A stretch of DNA of 64,000 nucleotides, taken from assembly GCA_900553605.1 (NCBI GenBank), contig USDX01000003.1, positions 75,707-139,706 of the forward strand, given 5' to 3'. The notes under the pieces are model-generated. The model was not told the origin of the DNA and searched no databases. It was given only the letters and a program-made list of their open reading frames with translations. Each line of letters begins with the position of its first letter. The stretch's first letter is position 1. The translations under genes and the position numbers were made by a program. This stretch comes from an uncultured Eggerthella sp. (lineage in GTDB: Bacteria > Actinomycetota > Coriobacteriia > Coriobacteriales > Eggerthellaceae). Below, one piece after another: positions 44,233 through 53,939 of this stretch.

Positions 44233-44253
44233 GGAAAAGGAGGTGGTGTGCGA

Positions 44254-45732
44254 ATGGAATTCCTCACCGACCCGGTACTGCTTGCACGCATTCAGTTTGC
44301 GCTCACGGCTATGTACCACTATGTGTTTGTGCCGCTCTCTATTGGCTTAGGCCTTATTGTGGCGATTTTCGAGACCAAGTACTATCGATCCCAAAGCGCT
44401 GAAGATGCTGCCGCATCCCGTTTCTGGATCAAGGTATTCACGGCAACCTTCGCCCTAGGTGTTGCAACCGGCATCACCATGGAATTCTCGTTCGGCACCA
44501 ACTGGGCCGATTACGCGCGTTTCGTGGGTGACATCTTCGGTGCGCCATTGGCAGCAGAAGCACTGCTCGCCTTTTTCCTGGAATCGGTATTCCTTGGCGT
44601 GCTCCTGTTCGGGCGCAAGAAGGTAAGCGGCAAATTCTACCTTGTTTCCGCCTGGCTTGTTTGGCTGGGTTCGTGCCTCTCTGCGCTGTGGATCATCATC
44701 GCCAACTCATGGATGCAAACCCCGGCAGGCGCCGAGCTTTCCGCAGACGGCACCCAGGCACTCCTGACCAACTTCCTTGATGCTGCGTTCAACGCAACCA
44801 CGGCTCCCCGCTATTTCCATACAGTAGATGCCCTGCTCATCATGGGCGCATTCACGGCGCTTGCCATTGCCGCGTGGTATCTGAAGAAGGGCCTTCACAC
44901 CGAATTCGCCATGAAGACGGTGCGTGTTGCTTCCGTTGTTGCCCTGTGCACAACCTGCCTTATGGTGGTATTCGCCCACCAATCCGCCGTGGCGGTGGCT
45001 GAAGAGCAGCCTACAAAGTTCGCCATGATGGAAGGCGCCTACAACGGAGAAGCCATGCCGCTGTATGCAGTAGGCTGGGTTGACGAAGCGTCCCAAAAGG
45101 TGATTACTCCCATCGCCATACCAGGTGGCACTTCTTTCTTGGCTTCCGGATCGTTCGATACGGAATATCCTGGCCTTAACGACCTGGCAAAGAGCGGCGC
45201 TTACGGATCTGATTTCACCGAAGAAACCATCTCGGAGCTCCCCGTGAATACCGTGTTCCAAAGCTATCATCTGATGGTGGCAATGTTCGGGCTTATTGCA
45301 CTTACCACCCTGTTGGCCTTCATCTTCACGTTCCGTAAGGGGCGCATCGCCTCGATGCACTGGCTGCAGAACCTGGCCATCGCTTCGCCCCTGTTCCCCT
45401 TCTTGGCCATCGAAGCAGGTTGGTTCACTGCGGAAATCGGCCGTCAGCCATGGGTGGTGTACCCTGCCACCAGCAGCCCCGAGGGCGTAAGCCTACTCAC
45501 GCAAGCCTCTTCTTCCGCATCGGTAACCTCTCCTGAACTCGCCATCACGCTGGCGCTGTTCCTGCTTATTTATCTGTTCCTGATCATTGGATGGGCACGC
45601 ATCGTTATCCACCTTATCAAGGTCGGTCCGCGCATCGACGAGAGCGGCAAGGCAAACAATGAAACCGCTCGCAACACGGGTAATAGCAGCAATAGCAACG
45701 TTGAAGCTTCTATCGGAAAGGCAGGTGAGTAG
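44254..45732 (+). CDS. cydA: Cytochrome bd quinol oxidase subunit I
   Basis: A 492 aa membrane subunit carrying haems b558, b595 and d. The haem ligand His is in YHYVFVPLSIGLGL (about residue 20). GFGTNW-like SFGTNWADYARFVGDIFGAP and the late GRQPWVVYPATSS are family hallmarks. The Q-loop is of the short type. ATG at 44254 follows AAGGAGGT. The gene is the first of cydABDC and lies 2 bp before cydB. It reduces O2 with quinol electrons at very low oxygen. Confidence 0.96.
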   Translation: MEFLTDPVLLARIQFALTAMYHYVFVPLSIGLGLIVAIFETKYYRSQSAEDAAASRFWIKVFTATFALGVATGITMEFSFGTNWADYARFVGDIFGAPLAAEALLAFFLESVFLGVLLFGRKKVSGKFYLVSAWLVWLGSCLSALWIIIANSWMQTPAGAELSADGTQALLTNFLDAAFNATTAPRYFHTVDALLIMGAFTALAIAAWYLKKGLHTEFAMKTVRVASVVALCTTCLMVVFAHQSAVAVAEEQPTKFAMMEGAYNGEAMPLYAVGWVDEASQKVITPIAIPGGTSFLASGSFDTEYPGLNDLAKSGAYGSDFTEETISELPVNTVFQSYHLMVAMFGLIALTTLLAFIFTFRKGRIASMHWLQNLAIASPLFPFLAIEAGWFTAEIGRQPWVVYPATSSPEGVSLLTQASSSASVTSPELAITLALFLLIYLFLIIGWARIVIHLIKVGPRIDESGKANNETARNTGNSSNSNVEASIGKAGE

Positions 45733-45734
45733 TC

Positions 45735-46757
45735 ATGACCGCATTGGGAATTCTCTGGTTTGCCCTGATAGCTGTGCTTATCGCGGGCTATTTCATCCTC
45801 GATGGATTTGATTTGGGCGCCGGCATCCTTTCGCCCTTTATCGCAAAAGACGAAAATGAAAAGGCCGTAGTGCGTCGGGCCATCGGCCCAACCTGGGACG
45901 GCAACGAAGTGTGGCTCCTCACTGCTGGTGGCGCGCTGTTTGCCGCATTTGCCCCCGCGTACGCTACTACGTTTTCGGGCTTTTACCTGGCTATCATGCT
46001 CGTGCTGTTCGGGCTGATCGTCCGAGCTGTATCGCTCGAATATCGCGCCCATGACCCCAAATGGGGCAAGGTTTGGGATGCCCTGTTCTTTATTGGGTCG
46101 CTCTTGCCTGCCCTGTTGTTCGGCGTAGCCATCGGCAACGTATACGCCGGCATCCCCCTTGACGCCAATGGCGATTATGCGGGCGTTCCGCTTCTGGGGC
46201 TCATCACCCCCTTCACGCTTCTGTGTGGGCTTCTGGGCCTTTCGGTGTTCATCACCCAAGGAGCAACCTGGATTGCACTCAAGGCCGAAAAGCCGTCTGA
46301 CCTGCAGGCGCGCGCCGCCAAGCTGCGCTGCCCCTTGGCCTGCATAACCATGGCGCTGTTCGTTGCCGTAAGTGCATACGCCCTGATGGGCATTGCGCCC
46401 ACCCTCGACCCTACCCTTGGAACGCTGCGCTCGGTTGCCTGCGCGGGCGTGGTTGCCGCACTGACGGCGCTCTTCTTGGCCTCCAGGGAAACGGACAATG
46501 ACCTTCTTCCGTTCCTGGCAAGCAGCGCATCGGCCCTGCTCCTGGTGGTACTGTTCGCAGCCTCGATGTTCCCCACCCTGGTAGTTGCCACAACGGGCAC
46601 GAGCATCACCATCGCGAATGCCGCTTCTTCCGATTTGGCCCTCGCATGGATGACGGGCATCACCTGCATTGGCCTTCCCTTGGTGCTGGTATATCACGTA
46701 CTGGTGTATCGCACCTTCCGTGGACGCATCAGCGCTGATGAGGCCAACGAATACTAA
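45735..46757 (+). CDS. cydB: Cytochrome bd quinol oxidase subunit II
   Basis: A 340 aa membrane protein with about eight helices. LDGFDLGAGILSPFIAKDENE and GPTWDGNEVWLLTAGGALFAAF are diagnostic. It pairs with CydA. A GC-rich hairpin follows the stop. Confidence 0.96.
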   Translation: MTALGILWFALIAVLIAGYFILDGFDLGAGILSPFIAKDENEKAVVRRAIGPTWDGNEVWLLTAGGALFAAFAPAYATTFSGFYLAIMLVLFGLIVRAVSLEYRAHDPKWGKVWDALFFIGSLLPALLFGVAIGNVYAGIPLDANGDYAGVPLLGLITPFTLLCGLLGLSVFITQGATWIALKAEKPSDLQARAAKLRCPLACITMALFVAVSAYALMGIAPTLDPTLGTLRSVACAGVVAALTALFLASRETDNDLLPFLASSASALLLVVLFAASMFPTLVVATTGTSITIANAASSDLALAWMTGITCIGLPLVLVYHVLVYRTFRGRISADEANEY

Positions 46758-46762
46758 CCTAT

Positions 46763-46810
46763 GCGGCGGCGAAATACCCTAAGCGGGGCAGCCGCCGCTT
46801 TCGTTTTCGT
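46763..46810 (+). terminator. Attenuator-like hairpin between cydB and cydD
   Basis: GCGGCGGC (46763-46770) pairs with GCCGCCGC (46791-46798), followed by TTTCGTTTTCGTT. It probably reduces read-through from cydAB into cydDC, matching the lower need for the exporter. Confidence 0.55.
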
Positions 46811-46884
46811 TGAAGATGCCAGAGGGGGCGCCGTATCCAGCGCCCCCCCATAACACACTGCCTTTACAGATGAAAGGAGGAGGC

Positions 46885-48639
46885 ATGTTCGACAAGAGGC
46901 TCTTTACCCTTCCCGGCGCAAAGAGCGCTATCGCCTGGTGCATTGCCACCTCCCTTCTTCTGGCGGCATTCATGGTGGGTCAAGCCGCAACCCTGGCATG
47001 GGCCTTGACCCTTCTTTGGGAAGGAAACACCCTCTCCAACGTCGCAGCTCAGCTTGGCGCCTTTGCGCTCTGCTTCATCGGGAAACAGGCAGTCAGCACC
47101 ATTCAGGCCAAGCAGCTCGAGCTCTTTGCGGCGGCGCGCACTGAAGAGTTTCGCCAGCAGCTGGCAAAGCGCCTCTATGAAGGAGGCTCGCCCTTAACCC
47201 AAAGATTAGGAACGGGCGCAGCTTCGACACTCTGCCTTGATGGCATCGACAACATTGAGCAATATTTGAGCACCGCTTTACCTCGTACGGTGGCACTGGT
47301 CACGGTGCCTTTTGTTCTTCTTGCCGTGATCGTCTTCCAGGACTGGGTTTCCGCCCTTATTGCGCTTCTGGTATTTCCCGCCATCATCCTTCAGATGGTT
47401 CTTATCGGAAGCACTGCACAAGCGGAAGCCGGCAAACAGCATCGCGAATACCAGCGCCTCGCAAACCATTTCATCGATTCGCTACGCGGCATCGATACCC
47501 TGAAATACTTCGGCAGAAGCAACGAGCAAGCCGATCGCGTATATGAGACAAGCGAACAATTCCGCATAGCAACAATGAAGACACTGCGTACCGCAACGCT
47601 TTCGGGTGCTGTGCTTGACGCATTTTCCACCATTTCCCTCGCAGCAGTTGCCGTTATGCTCGGCTTTCGCCTGGTAGATGGATCCATTGCCCTGCTGCCC
47701 GCGCTGTTCGTCTTGGTCATCATGCCCGATTATTTTCGCCCAATACGCGAATTCGCCTCCGATTACCACGCTACGTTGAACGGGAAGAACACCCTTACCC
47801 AAGTACTGGAAATACTGGGGGGCTCCGCCGTAACCGAAGCGAGGAAAGAAGACCGCACGCCTGAATTGCAGGTTGACGCTCCCAAATTAGAGCCTTGGCA
47901 AGAGCGCAGCATGCTCACCTTCGAACGTATAGGGCTCTCCTACGAGGGGGAAGCAGCTCTGGAAGACGTTTCCTGCTCTTTCGGGGGCTTCCGCAAATAC
48001 GGCATCGTGGGACCATCCGGCTGCGGGAAAACTACCCTTGCCCAGCTCCTTGCCGGCGTCTTGCAGCCCACCCAAGGGTCCATCGTCGTCAACGACCACG
48101 CAATCGAGACACTCTCGATGTCCAGCTGGAGAAAACAAGTAGCTTATCTGCCCCAATCTCCTCATATTTTCAGCACCACCCTCCGAAACAATCTGACGTT
48201 TTACCAGCCCGATGCAACCGAAGCCGAAATCGCCCACGCGCTTGAACTGGTTGGACTCACCAGCCTGGTTGCCGAACTGCCCGAGGGGCTGGATACCATT
48301 GTTGGTGAAGGTGGGCGGTCGTTGAGCGGCGGACAGTCGCAACGTGTCGCCCTTGCACGTGCAGTGCTGCACAGAACCTGTCGGGTCTTGGTATTTGACG
48401 AGCCAACGGCTCATCTCGACATTGAAACGGAATGGGAGCTCAAACAGCGCATGATTCCTCTGATGGAAGACAAACTGGTTTTCTTTGCAACCCATCGTCT
48501 TCATTGGCTAAGCGAAATGGATGAGGTCCTCCTGCTTGAAGACGGACAGGTTAGAGGCTTTGGCTCCTACGAGGCGTTGAGCGAAACAAACTCTTTTTCC
48601 TATCTGTCAAGCCGCGGGAAGGAGGGTGGCGATGAATAG
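46885..48639 (+). CDS. cydD: Heterodimeric thiol/haem ABC exporter subunit CydD
   Basis: A 584 aa ABC half-transporter. Six membrane segments are in the first ~310 residues. The NBD has GPSGCGKTT (Walker A), LSGGQSQRVALARA, and VLVFDEPTAHLD (Walker B with Glu). CydDC is needed to assemble cytochrome bd, exporting cysteine/glutathione or handling haem. ATG at 46885 with AAAGGAGGAGGC upstream is preferred over an opening 75 bp earlier. It overlaps cydC by 8 bp. Confidence 0.93.
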   Translation: MFDKRLFTLPGAKSAIAWCIATSLLLAAFMVGQAATLAWALTLLWEGNTLSNVAAQLGAFALCFIGKQAVSTIQAKQLELFAAARTEEFRQQLAKRLYEGGSPLTQRLGTGAASTLCLDGIDNIEQYLSTALPRTVALVTVPFVLLAVIVFQDWVSALIALLVFPAIILQMVLIGSTAQAEAGKQHREYQRLANHFIDSLRGIDTLKYFGRSNEQADRVYETSEQFRIATMKTLRTATLSGAVLDAFSTISLAAVAVMLGFRLVDGSIALLPALFVLVIMPDYFRPIREFASDYHATLNGKNTLTQVLEILGGSAVTEARKEDRTPELQVDAPKLEPWQERSMLTFERIGLSYEGEAALEDVSCSFGGFRKYGIVGPSGCGKTTLAQLLAGVLQPTQGSIVVNDHAIETLSMSSWRKQVAYLPQSPHIFSTTLRNNLTFYQPDATEAEIAHALELVGLTSLVAELPEGLDTIVGEGGRSLSGGQSQRVALARAVLHRTCRVLVFDEPTAHLDIETEWELKQRMIPLMEDKLVFFATHRLHWLSEMDEVLLLEDGQVRGFGSYEALSETNSFSYLSSRGKEGGDE

Positions 48640-50410
48640 CAGCTTGAAAGAAACGATCGCCCTGCTTAAGCGCGATGCATGGGTTAAACCCTATCTGGGC
48701 CGCTATCGCAAAATCCTCGCACTGGCTCTTGTTCTGGGCTGTTGCACAGTTCTTTTCGCCGCCGGACTTATGTTCACTTCAGGATGGCTCATTGCCGGCT
48801 CTGCCGAAATGCCGTATTCGGTTTTGATGCTGGGCACACCTTTGCTTTGCGTGCGGGTATTCGGCGTGGGGAAACCCATTCTGCGTTACTGCGAACGCTT
48901 AGCGAGCCACGATTGGGTGCTGCGATTCACTTCGAATCTTCGCAAGCAGCTCTACCGATCCTTTGACGCAGAAGGTGTTTTCTTCCGTGCCAGCCACCGC
49001 CTTGGCGATGCCCTAGGGCTTCTGGCGGAAGACGTTGAGCATATCCAAAACCTCTATCTCCGCTGCGTTTTCCCAACCGCAATAGCCCTAGCAGCTGGCG
49101 TGGGGCTATGTGTTCTGTTCGGTTGTTTTTCGCCCCTCGCATGCTTGGTGTGCTTTGTCTTCGTATCGCTCGAACTCTTTGTTGTTCCCGCGGTTTCAGT
49201 GAGTATCAACGGCAAGCGTCAATCGATGGCAAAAGAGCTTGCCGCAAAACGTTACGCTACCTACGCCGACAACATCCTCGGAATCACCGACTGGACGCTT
49301 TCGGGCAGAAAAGCTGATTTCTTAACACAATGCGAAAACGGACAGGAAGACCTCAACCGCTTAAAAGCTCAAGCGCACGCCTTCGATCGCAAGCGCGACC
49401 TGGCCCAACAAGCAATATTCGCATGCGCCATCATTGCCCTCATATGCTGGGCGACAATCACCTTTGGCGGGATGCGGGGAGGACAGGCAAATTGGATTCT
49501 GGCTTTTGCGCTGGGGGCATTCCCCCTTATTGATGCCTTCGCAGTGATGCCCGTTGCCGCAACGCAGGCTCAGGGGCACTTCGATTCCATAGCGCGGCTC
49601 AACGATCTTTCCCTACCCGTTGAAGGGGAAACAGGAACCAGCTCGGAATCCGAGCATGCGCAAAATATTAATCTTGACCTGAAGCATCCAGTTGTCGAGC
49701 TAAAAGACGTTGAATTCGCCTACCCTGGCCAGTCCCCCACGATTTGCGGAATCAGCCTCTCCCTTTCGCCGGGGCAGCATCTTGCACTCCTTGGCAAAAG
49801 TGGATCGGGGAAAACCACCCTCGCACATCTGCTGCGCGGAGACCTCACCCCGACCTCAGGCAGCATCACCGCTGGAGGACTTCCCTGCTCGGAGCTTGGG
49901 GGCGATGCACCTCGGATGTTCGGCGTCTGCCAGCAGGCTACGTACCTGTTCAACGACACCCTGCGCAACAATCTGCTTATAGCCAAACCCCAAGCAAGCG
50001 ACGAGGAGCTTGAACGCGCTCTTGAACGCGTCGGCTTGAAAAAACTGCTTGCGCGACTGCCGAAAGGTCTCGACACCGTACTCGATGAAGCAGGATTGCG
50101 CTTCTCGGGCGGCGAGCGTCATCGGGTTGCCCTGGCACGCATCCTTTTGCAGGATGCGCCTATTGTCATCCTCGACGAACCAACGGTAAGCCTCGACCCC
50201 CGCACCGAACACGAGGTGCTGGGCACCATGTTCGAAGTGCTTGCAGGCAAAACGGTGGTCCTGATCACCCATCACCTCCAAGGGATATCGAACATGGATC
50301 GCGTGCTGTTCCTGGAAAACGGCCGCATAGCTCTTGACGGGGCACCGGAAGAACTCGAGCGCAGCAACCAGCACTACCGAGCCCTCCTCGAACTCGAACA
50401 GGGGTTTTAG
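48632..50410 (+). CDS. cydC: Heterodimeric thiol/haem ABC exporter subunit CydC
   Basis: A 592 aa partner of CydD. The NBD carries GKSGSGKTT, FSGGERHRVALAR and IVILDEPTVSLD. An N-terminal six-helix domain covers about 30-310. ATG at 48632 follows GGAAGGAGGG and overlaps the cydD stop, indicating coupling. It is last in cydABDC and convergent with polA, 46 bp away, with no obvious terminator between. Confidence 0.93.
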   Translation: MNSSLKETIALLKRDAWVKPYLGRYRKILALALVLGCCTVLFAAGLMFTSGWLIAGSAEMPYSVLMLGTPLLCVRVFGVGKPILRYCERLASHDWVLRFTSNLRKQLYRSFDAEGVFFRASHRLGDALGLLAEDVEHIQNLYLRCVFPTAIALAAGVGLCVLFGCFSPLACLVCFVFVSLELFVVPAVSVSINGKRQSMAKELAAKRYATYADNILGITDWTLSGRKADFLTQCENGQEDLNRLKAQAHAFDRKRDLAQQAIFACAIIALICWATITFGGMRGGQANWILAFALGAFPLIDAFAVMPVAATQAQGHFDSIARLNDLSLPVEGETGTSSESEHAQNINLDLKHPVVELKDVEFAYPGQSPTICGISLSLSPGQHLALLGKSGSGKTTLAHLLRGDLTPTSGSITAGGLPCSELGGDAPRMFGVCQQATYLFNDTLRNNLLIAKPQASDEELERALERVGLKKLLARLPKGLDTVLDEAGLRFSGGERHRVALARILLQDAPIVILDEPTVSLDPRTEHEVLGTMFEVLAGKTVVLITHHLQGISNMDRVLFLENGRIALDGAPEELERSNQHYRALLELEQGF

Positions 50411-50456
50411 GCAAATCAACAGGAACGCGATCGCGGATGCCGTAAAAGCAATACCC

Positions 50457-53075
50457 CTAATGAGCTTCAGCCCAGTTAGCGCCAGCCGACACATCAACCA
50501 GCAACGGAACCGACAACTCAACGACCGATTCCATCACGCTTGTCAGAAGATCCGAAACCTCTTCCACTTCCGGCTCGGGCACCGAAAGGTCAAGTTCGTC
50601 ATGCACCTGAAGCATGAGCCTCGTGCCAAGATCTCGCGCTACAAGCTCATCTTGCACCTGACGCATGGCAAGCTTGATAATGTCGGCGGCGGTACCCTGC
50701 ATAGGATGGTTCATCGCCGTACGCTCGCCAAAACCACGCTGGGCGGCATTCTTGGCTTTCAGCTCAGGGATATAACGGCGACGACCGAACAAGGTGGTGG
50801 CATAGCCATCTTTGTGGGCCTGCGCTACCACATCATCGAGATAGGTACGCACGCCAGGATGAACCTCAAAATAGCGATCGATCATTTCCTTCGCTTCATA
50901 GAACGGGATATGAAGTGACTGCGAAAGGCCATAGGCCTGCTGACCGTACACAATGCCGAAGTTCACTGCTTTTGCTCGGCTGCGCATCTGCGGCGTAACA
51001 TCGCTCATCGGGACGCCGAACACACGCGAAGCCGTGCTGGCATGAAAATCCTCACCGGAATTGAATGAGGCAATAAGATGCTCATCCCCTGAAAGGTGCG
51101 CCAAAAGGCGCAATTCGATCTGGGAATAATCGGCAGAAACGAAGACTTCTCCCTCATTGAGCGGCACAAAGCAGGTTCTTATCTGGCGTCCAAAATCGGT
51201 TCGAACCGGAATATTCTGCAAATTCGGATCAGAAGAGGAAAGGCGGCCAGTGGTGGTAACCATCTCATTGAACGATGTGTGGACACGCCCGTCTTCAGCT
51301 CGCATACGCGGCAGGGCATCGATGTACGTCGATTTGATCTTCGCGTATTCGCGATATTCCAGCATAAGGCCGGGAAGCTCGTGTTCGTCGGTTAGCTCTT
51401 TCAGAACAGAAGCGTTGGTGGAATAACCGCTTCGCGTCTTTTTCTTCGGAGTAAGGCCCAATTCGTCGAACAGCACCTCTGAGAGCTGCTTTGGGGAATC
51501 AACATTGAACTCATGCCCTGCCGAGGCATAAATCGCCGCACGCAGACGATCGACTTCGGCGCCGGTGCTTTCGTTCAAAGCTTTCAGGTGATCAACGTCC
51601 AATGCCGCTCCCGTGCGCTCCATGCACGCGAGTACGCCAACCAACGGCAGATCGATAGCGTCATAGACCTTGCGAGCGCCCTCTTTTTCAAGCTCTTGAG
51701 CCAAAGGATCTACCAAGGCGCCAATCGCAGCAGCCTGCAGCGCCACTTGTTTTTGCGAATCCTTTTCGTCGGGGAGTACCGCACCCGCATAGCGCTCCAT
51801 AAGGGCGTTCAAAGTAGCTGCACCGTTATTGGAATCGGCAACGTAGGCAGCAAGGGTTACATCGAATATATGCGCATCGAGTATTTCCCCACGGGAAACG
51901 AGAGCATCCTGTGCGGTATCAGTGGGGAACACCACTTGAAGCAATGACTTTGCATCTGCTGCGGCGATTTCTCGTTCGCGGACGAGGAAAGCAAGAGCCT
52001 CTTTGGCTTCCTCGTCATGGAAGAGCGCCGTTGAATCCCCCAGGTTCACTGCCAAAGTCAGCCCGTCGCCAAAAAGCGATGCTTGAGGATCAAGCGCCCA
52101 CGCAACTGGTACGTAGCCCTCTGCAGGCAGTTCGATGGCCGCCTTTGCTTCATCACCTTCAACGAAATCATCCCAAGAGCCCAAATCGATAGAAACAGCT
52201 TCGCCCCCCTGGAGCTTCAGGATCTTTGCCAGGTGGGCCATCATACGCACATCGGTGAATGCCTTGGTGACCTGCTCCGCGTCGAAATCCGGGAAGCTGA
52301 TCGTTTCAAGATCGAGTTCAAAATCGGCATCGCGCACAATGGTAGCCACCTGACGGGAAAGGAATGCATCGTCTTTGTAGTTAGTCAGGTTTTCCAACTG
52401 CTTTCCCTTGAACTTGTCAAGGTTGGCGTAGATGCCCTCCAGGTTGCCATATGCCTGAAGCATCGAAGCGGCCTTTTTATCACCGATGCCAGGAACACCG
52501 GGAATGTTATCGGCCTTGTCGCCTTTGAGACCCAAAAAATCCGTGAACTGAGCAGGCGTTACGCCGTAGCGCTCCTCCACTTCTTCGGGGCCGTAAATGA
52601 CCACATCGGTAATTCCACGCTTAGTGGTTACGATTTTCGTTAGGTCACTGGCCAGTTGATAGGCATCTTTGTCTCCCGTGACCAAAAGCGTCCTATAGCC
52701 CAGCTCCTCATCACGCGCAGCAACGGTACCCAGGATGTCGTCGCCCTCCCAACCAGGAAGCGCCACAACCGGCACGTTCATGGAAGCTAATAGGTTTTCG
52801 ATAACGGGAAACTGGGCTTTCAGTTCTTCGTCCATAGGAGGTCGCTGCGCCTTGTACTGCTCAAGCGCCTCCATGCGGAACTTAGGACGACCCTTATCAA
52901 ACGCGCAGACCAAAGCGTCGGGCTGCTCCATTTCGATGAATTTCAGCAACATGGAAAGGAATCCGAATGCTGCATTGGTAGGAGTACCGTCGGGTGCCGT
53001 CATGGTTGGCGGAACGGCATGATATGCACGATGCATCAAAGAGTTTCCGTCAATCACAGCAACGGTTTTAGGCAT
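50457..53075 (-). CDS. polA: DNA polymerase I, 3'-5' exonuclease inactive
   Basis: An 872 aa replication and repair polymerase. The 5'-3' exonuclease domain (about 1-290) shows VIDGNSLMHRAYHAVP, LPGWEGDDILGT and GDKADNIPGVPGIGDKKA. The middle domain lacks the Asp-x-Glu of a working proofreading exonuclease; the position reads VPVAWALDP. The polymerase has motif A VSADYSQIELRLLAHLS, motif B RSKAVNFG-like RAKAVNFGIVYGQQAYGLS, and motif C LQVHDELDLSVP. ATG at 53075 follows GAAAGGAATTCC. Confidence 0.95.
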   Translation of the reverse strand: MPKTVAVIDGNSLMHRAYHAVPPTMTAPDGTPTNAAFGFLSMLLKFIEMEQPDALVCAFDKGRPKFRMEALEQYKAQRPPMDEELKAQFPVIENLLASMNVPVVALPGWEGDDILGTVAARDEELGYRTLLVTGDKDAYQLASDLTKIVTTKRGITDVVIYGPEEVEERYGVTPAQFTDFLGLKGDKADNIPGVPGIGDKKAASMLQAYGNLEGIYANLDKFKGKQLENLTNYKDDAFLSRQVATIVRDADFELDLETISFPDFDAEQVTKAFTDVRMMAHLAKILKLQGGEAVSIDLGSWDDFVEGDEAKAAIELPAEGYVPVAWALDPQASLFGDGLTLAVNLGDSTALFHDEEAKEALAFLVREREIAAADAKSLLQVVFPTDTAQDALVSRGEILDAHIFDVTLAAYVADSNNGAATLNALMERYAGAVLPDEKDSQKQVALQAAAIGALVDPLAQELEKEGARKVYDAIDLPLVGVLACMERTGAALDVDHLKALNESTGAEVDRLRAAIYASAGHEFNVDSPKQLSEVLFDELGLTPKKKTRSGYSTNASVLKELTDEHELPGLMLEYREYAKIKSTYIDALPRMRAEDGRVHTSFNEMVTTTGRLSSSDPNLQNIPVRTDFGRQIRTCFVPLNEGEVFVSADYSQIELRLLAHLSGDEHLIASFNSGEDFHASTASRVFGVPMSDVTPQMRSRAKAVNFGIVYGQQAYGLSQSLHIPFYEAKEMIDRYFEVHPGVRTYLDDVVAQAHKDGYATTLFGRRRYIPELKAKNAAQRGFGERTAMNHPMQGTAADIIKLAMRQVQDELVARDLGTRLMLQVHDELDLSVPEPEVEEVSDLLTSVMESVVELSVPLLVDVSAGANWAEAH

Positions 53076-53150
53076 AGGAATTCCTTTCATGTTTGAACGT
53101 AACGATTATACCGCGCGCAAGCGACACCTCCGACACCCCGCAAAACAGAA

Positions 53151-53178
53151 GGGGCAAGCCTCCGAAGAAGCTTGCCCC
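53151..53178 (-). terminator. Terminator of the glnA-regulator operon
   Basis: GGGGCAAGC (53151-53159) pairs with GCTTGCCCC (53170-53178). On the minus strand it is followed by TTCTGTTTTG. It lies about 75 bp after the regulator stop and before polA. Confidence 0.65.
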
Positions 53179-53252
53179 ACAATGGCGAACGTCAAATGCG
53201 ACGTTGTCGCTTTTGTTTAAACGCCATGCCGCTTACATAACGATGCAATCGA

Positions 53253-53927
53253 TTAATCCCACAGATATCCAACGCCGCGAACGGTTTCCAGATGCTGAGA
53301 AAGCTCAGGACCGAGCTTGGCACGCACGCGTCGAACATGAACGTCAACCGTTCGAGAGCCGCCGAAATAGTCGAATCCCCAAACGCGACGAAGCAAAGCG
53401 TCACGCGAATACGTACGCCCAGGATGCGTTACGAGGAATGCCAACAATGCATATTCCAGATAGGTGAAATCGATTGGCTCACCGTTTACAGCAACTTGAT
53501 ACGTTGCCAAGTTGATGGTCATGCCATCAACCGAAATGAAATCGTTTGTCGAGCTTTCATTTCCTGGCCATAAAAGCTGTCGGATACGAAGGGAACATTC
53601 CTCCGAGCTTGCCCCATGCACAACAAAATCGCAATTGATCTGAACAGGCAAACGGAAACCTGAGAGCATGTCCTCTTTCACGATGATGAGCATCGGCACG
53701 CCGCCATCGTCAATAAGTGCCTGCTCGACCGCAATCAGCGTTTGCGCCGATTCTGCGGTTGCCTCATAGATAACCAGATCGTACGAGGGATTGTCGGCCA
53801 AAAGCTTCTTGAACTGCATAGACGAGCCTGCCGCCACATCAACATCAAGGCTGGAAAGCACTGCCTGAAACTTATGGGCGTTATCGAGACTATCGGCAAT
53901 AAAAATGACATTTTTTCTTTGTTGCAT
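53253..53927 (-). CDS. GlnR-like orphan OmpR-family regulator
   Basis: A 224 aa protein with an N-terminal receiver-like domain (about 1-115) and an OmpR/PhoB winged helix (about 125-224, TYSRDALLRRVWGFDYFGGS, TVDVHVRRVRAKLG, VRGVGYLWD). The position of the phospho-accepting Asp reads YDLVIYEATAES, so the acceptor is missing and phosphorylation control is unlikely. No kinase is nearby. GlnR of actinobacteria is also an orphan with an atypical receiver. The gene lies 12 bp after glnA, which supports a nitrogen role. GGAGGCGTATT precedes the ATG. Confidence 0.7.
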   Translation of the reverse strand: MQQRKNVIFIADSLDNAHKFQAVLSSLDVDVAAGSSMQFKKLLADNPSYDLVIYEATAESAQTLIAVEQALIDDGGVPMLIIVKEDMLSGFRLPVQINCDFVVHGASSEECSLRIRQLLWPGNESSTNDFISVDGMTINLATYQVAVNGEPIDFTYLEYALLAFLVTHPGRTYSRDALLRRVWGFDYFGGSRTVDVHVRRVRAKLGPELSQHLETVRGVGYLWD

Positions 53928-53939
53928 AATACGCCTCCG

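Larger units (their letters stand above)
43838..44253. other. Divergent intergenic region rplU / cydA
   Basis: 416 bp. The left half is the rplU leader with a strong hairpin (43897-43917). The right half holds the cydA promoter, operator and leader hairpin. The middle (43990-44150) shows nothing I can name. Confidence 0.6.

Noticed and set aside
44228..44253. Upstream in-frame start for cydA at 44224
   Set aside because: The ATG at 44254 has AAGGAGGT at proper spacing, whereas the earlier start lies inside the leader hairpin.
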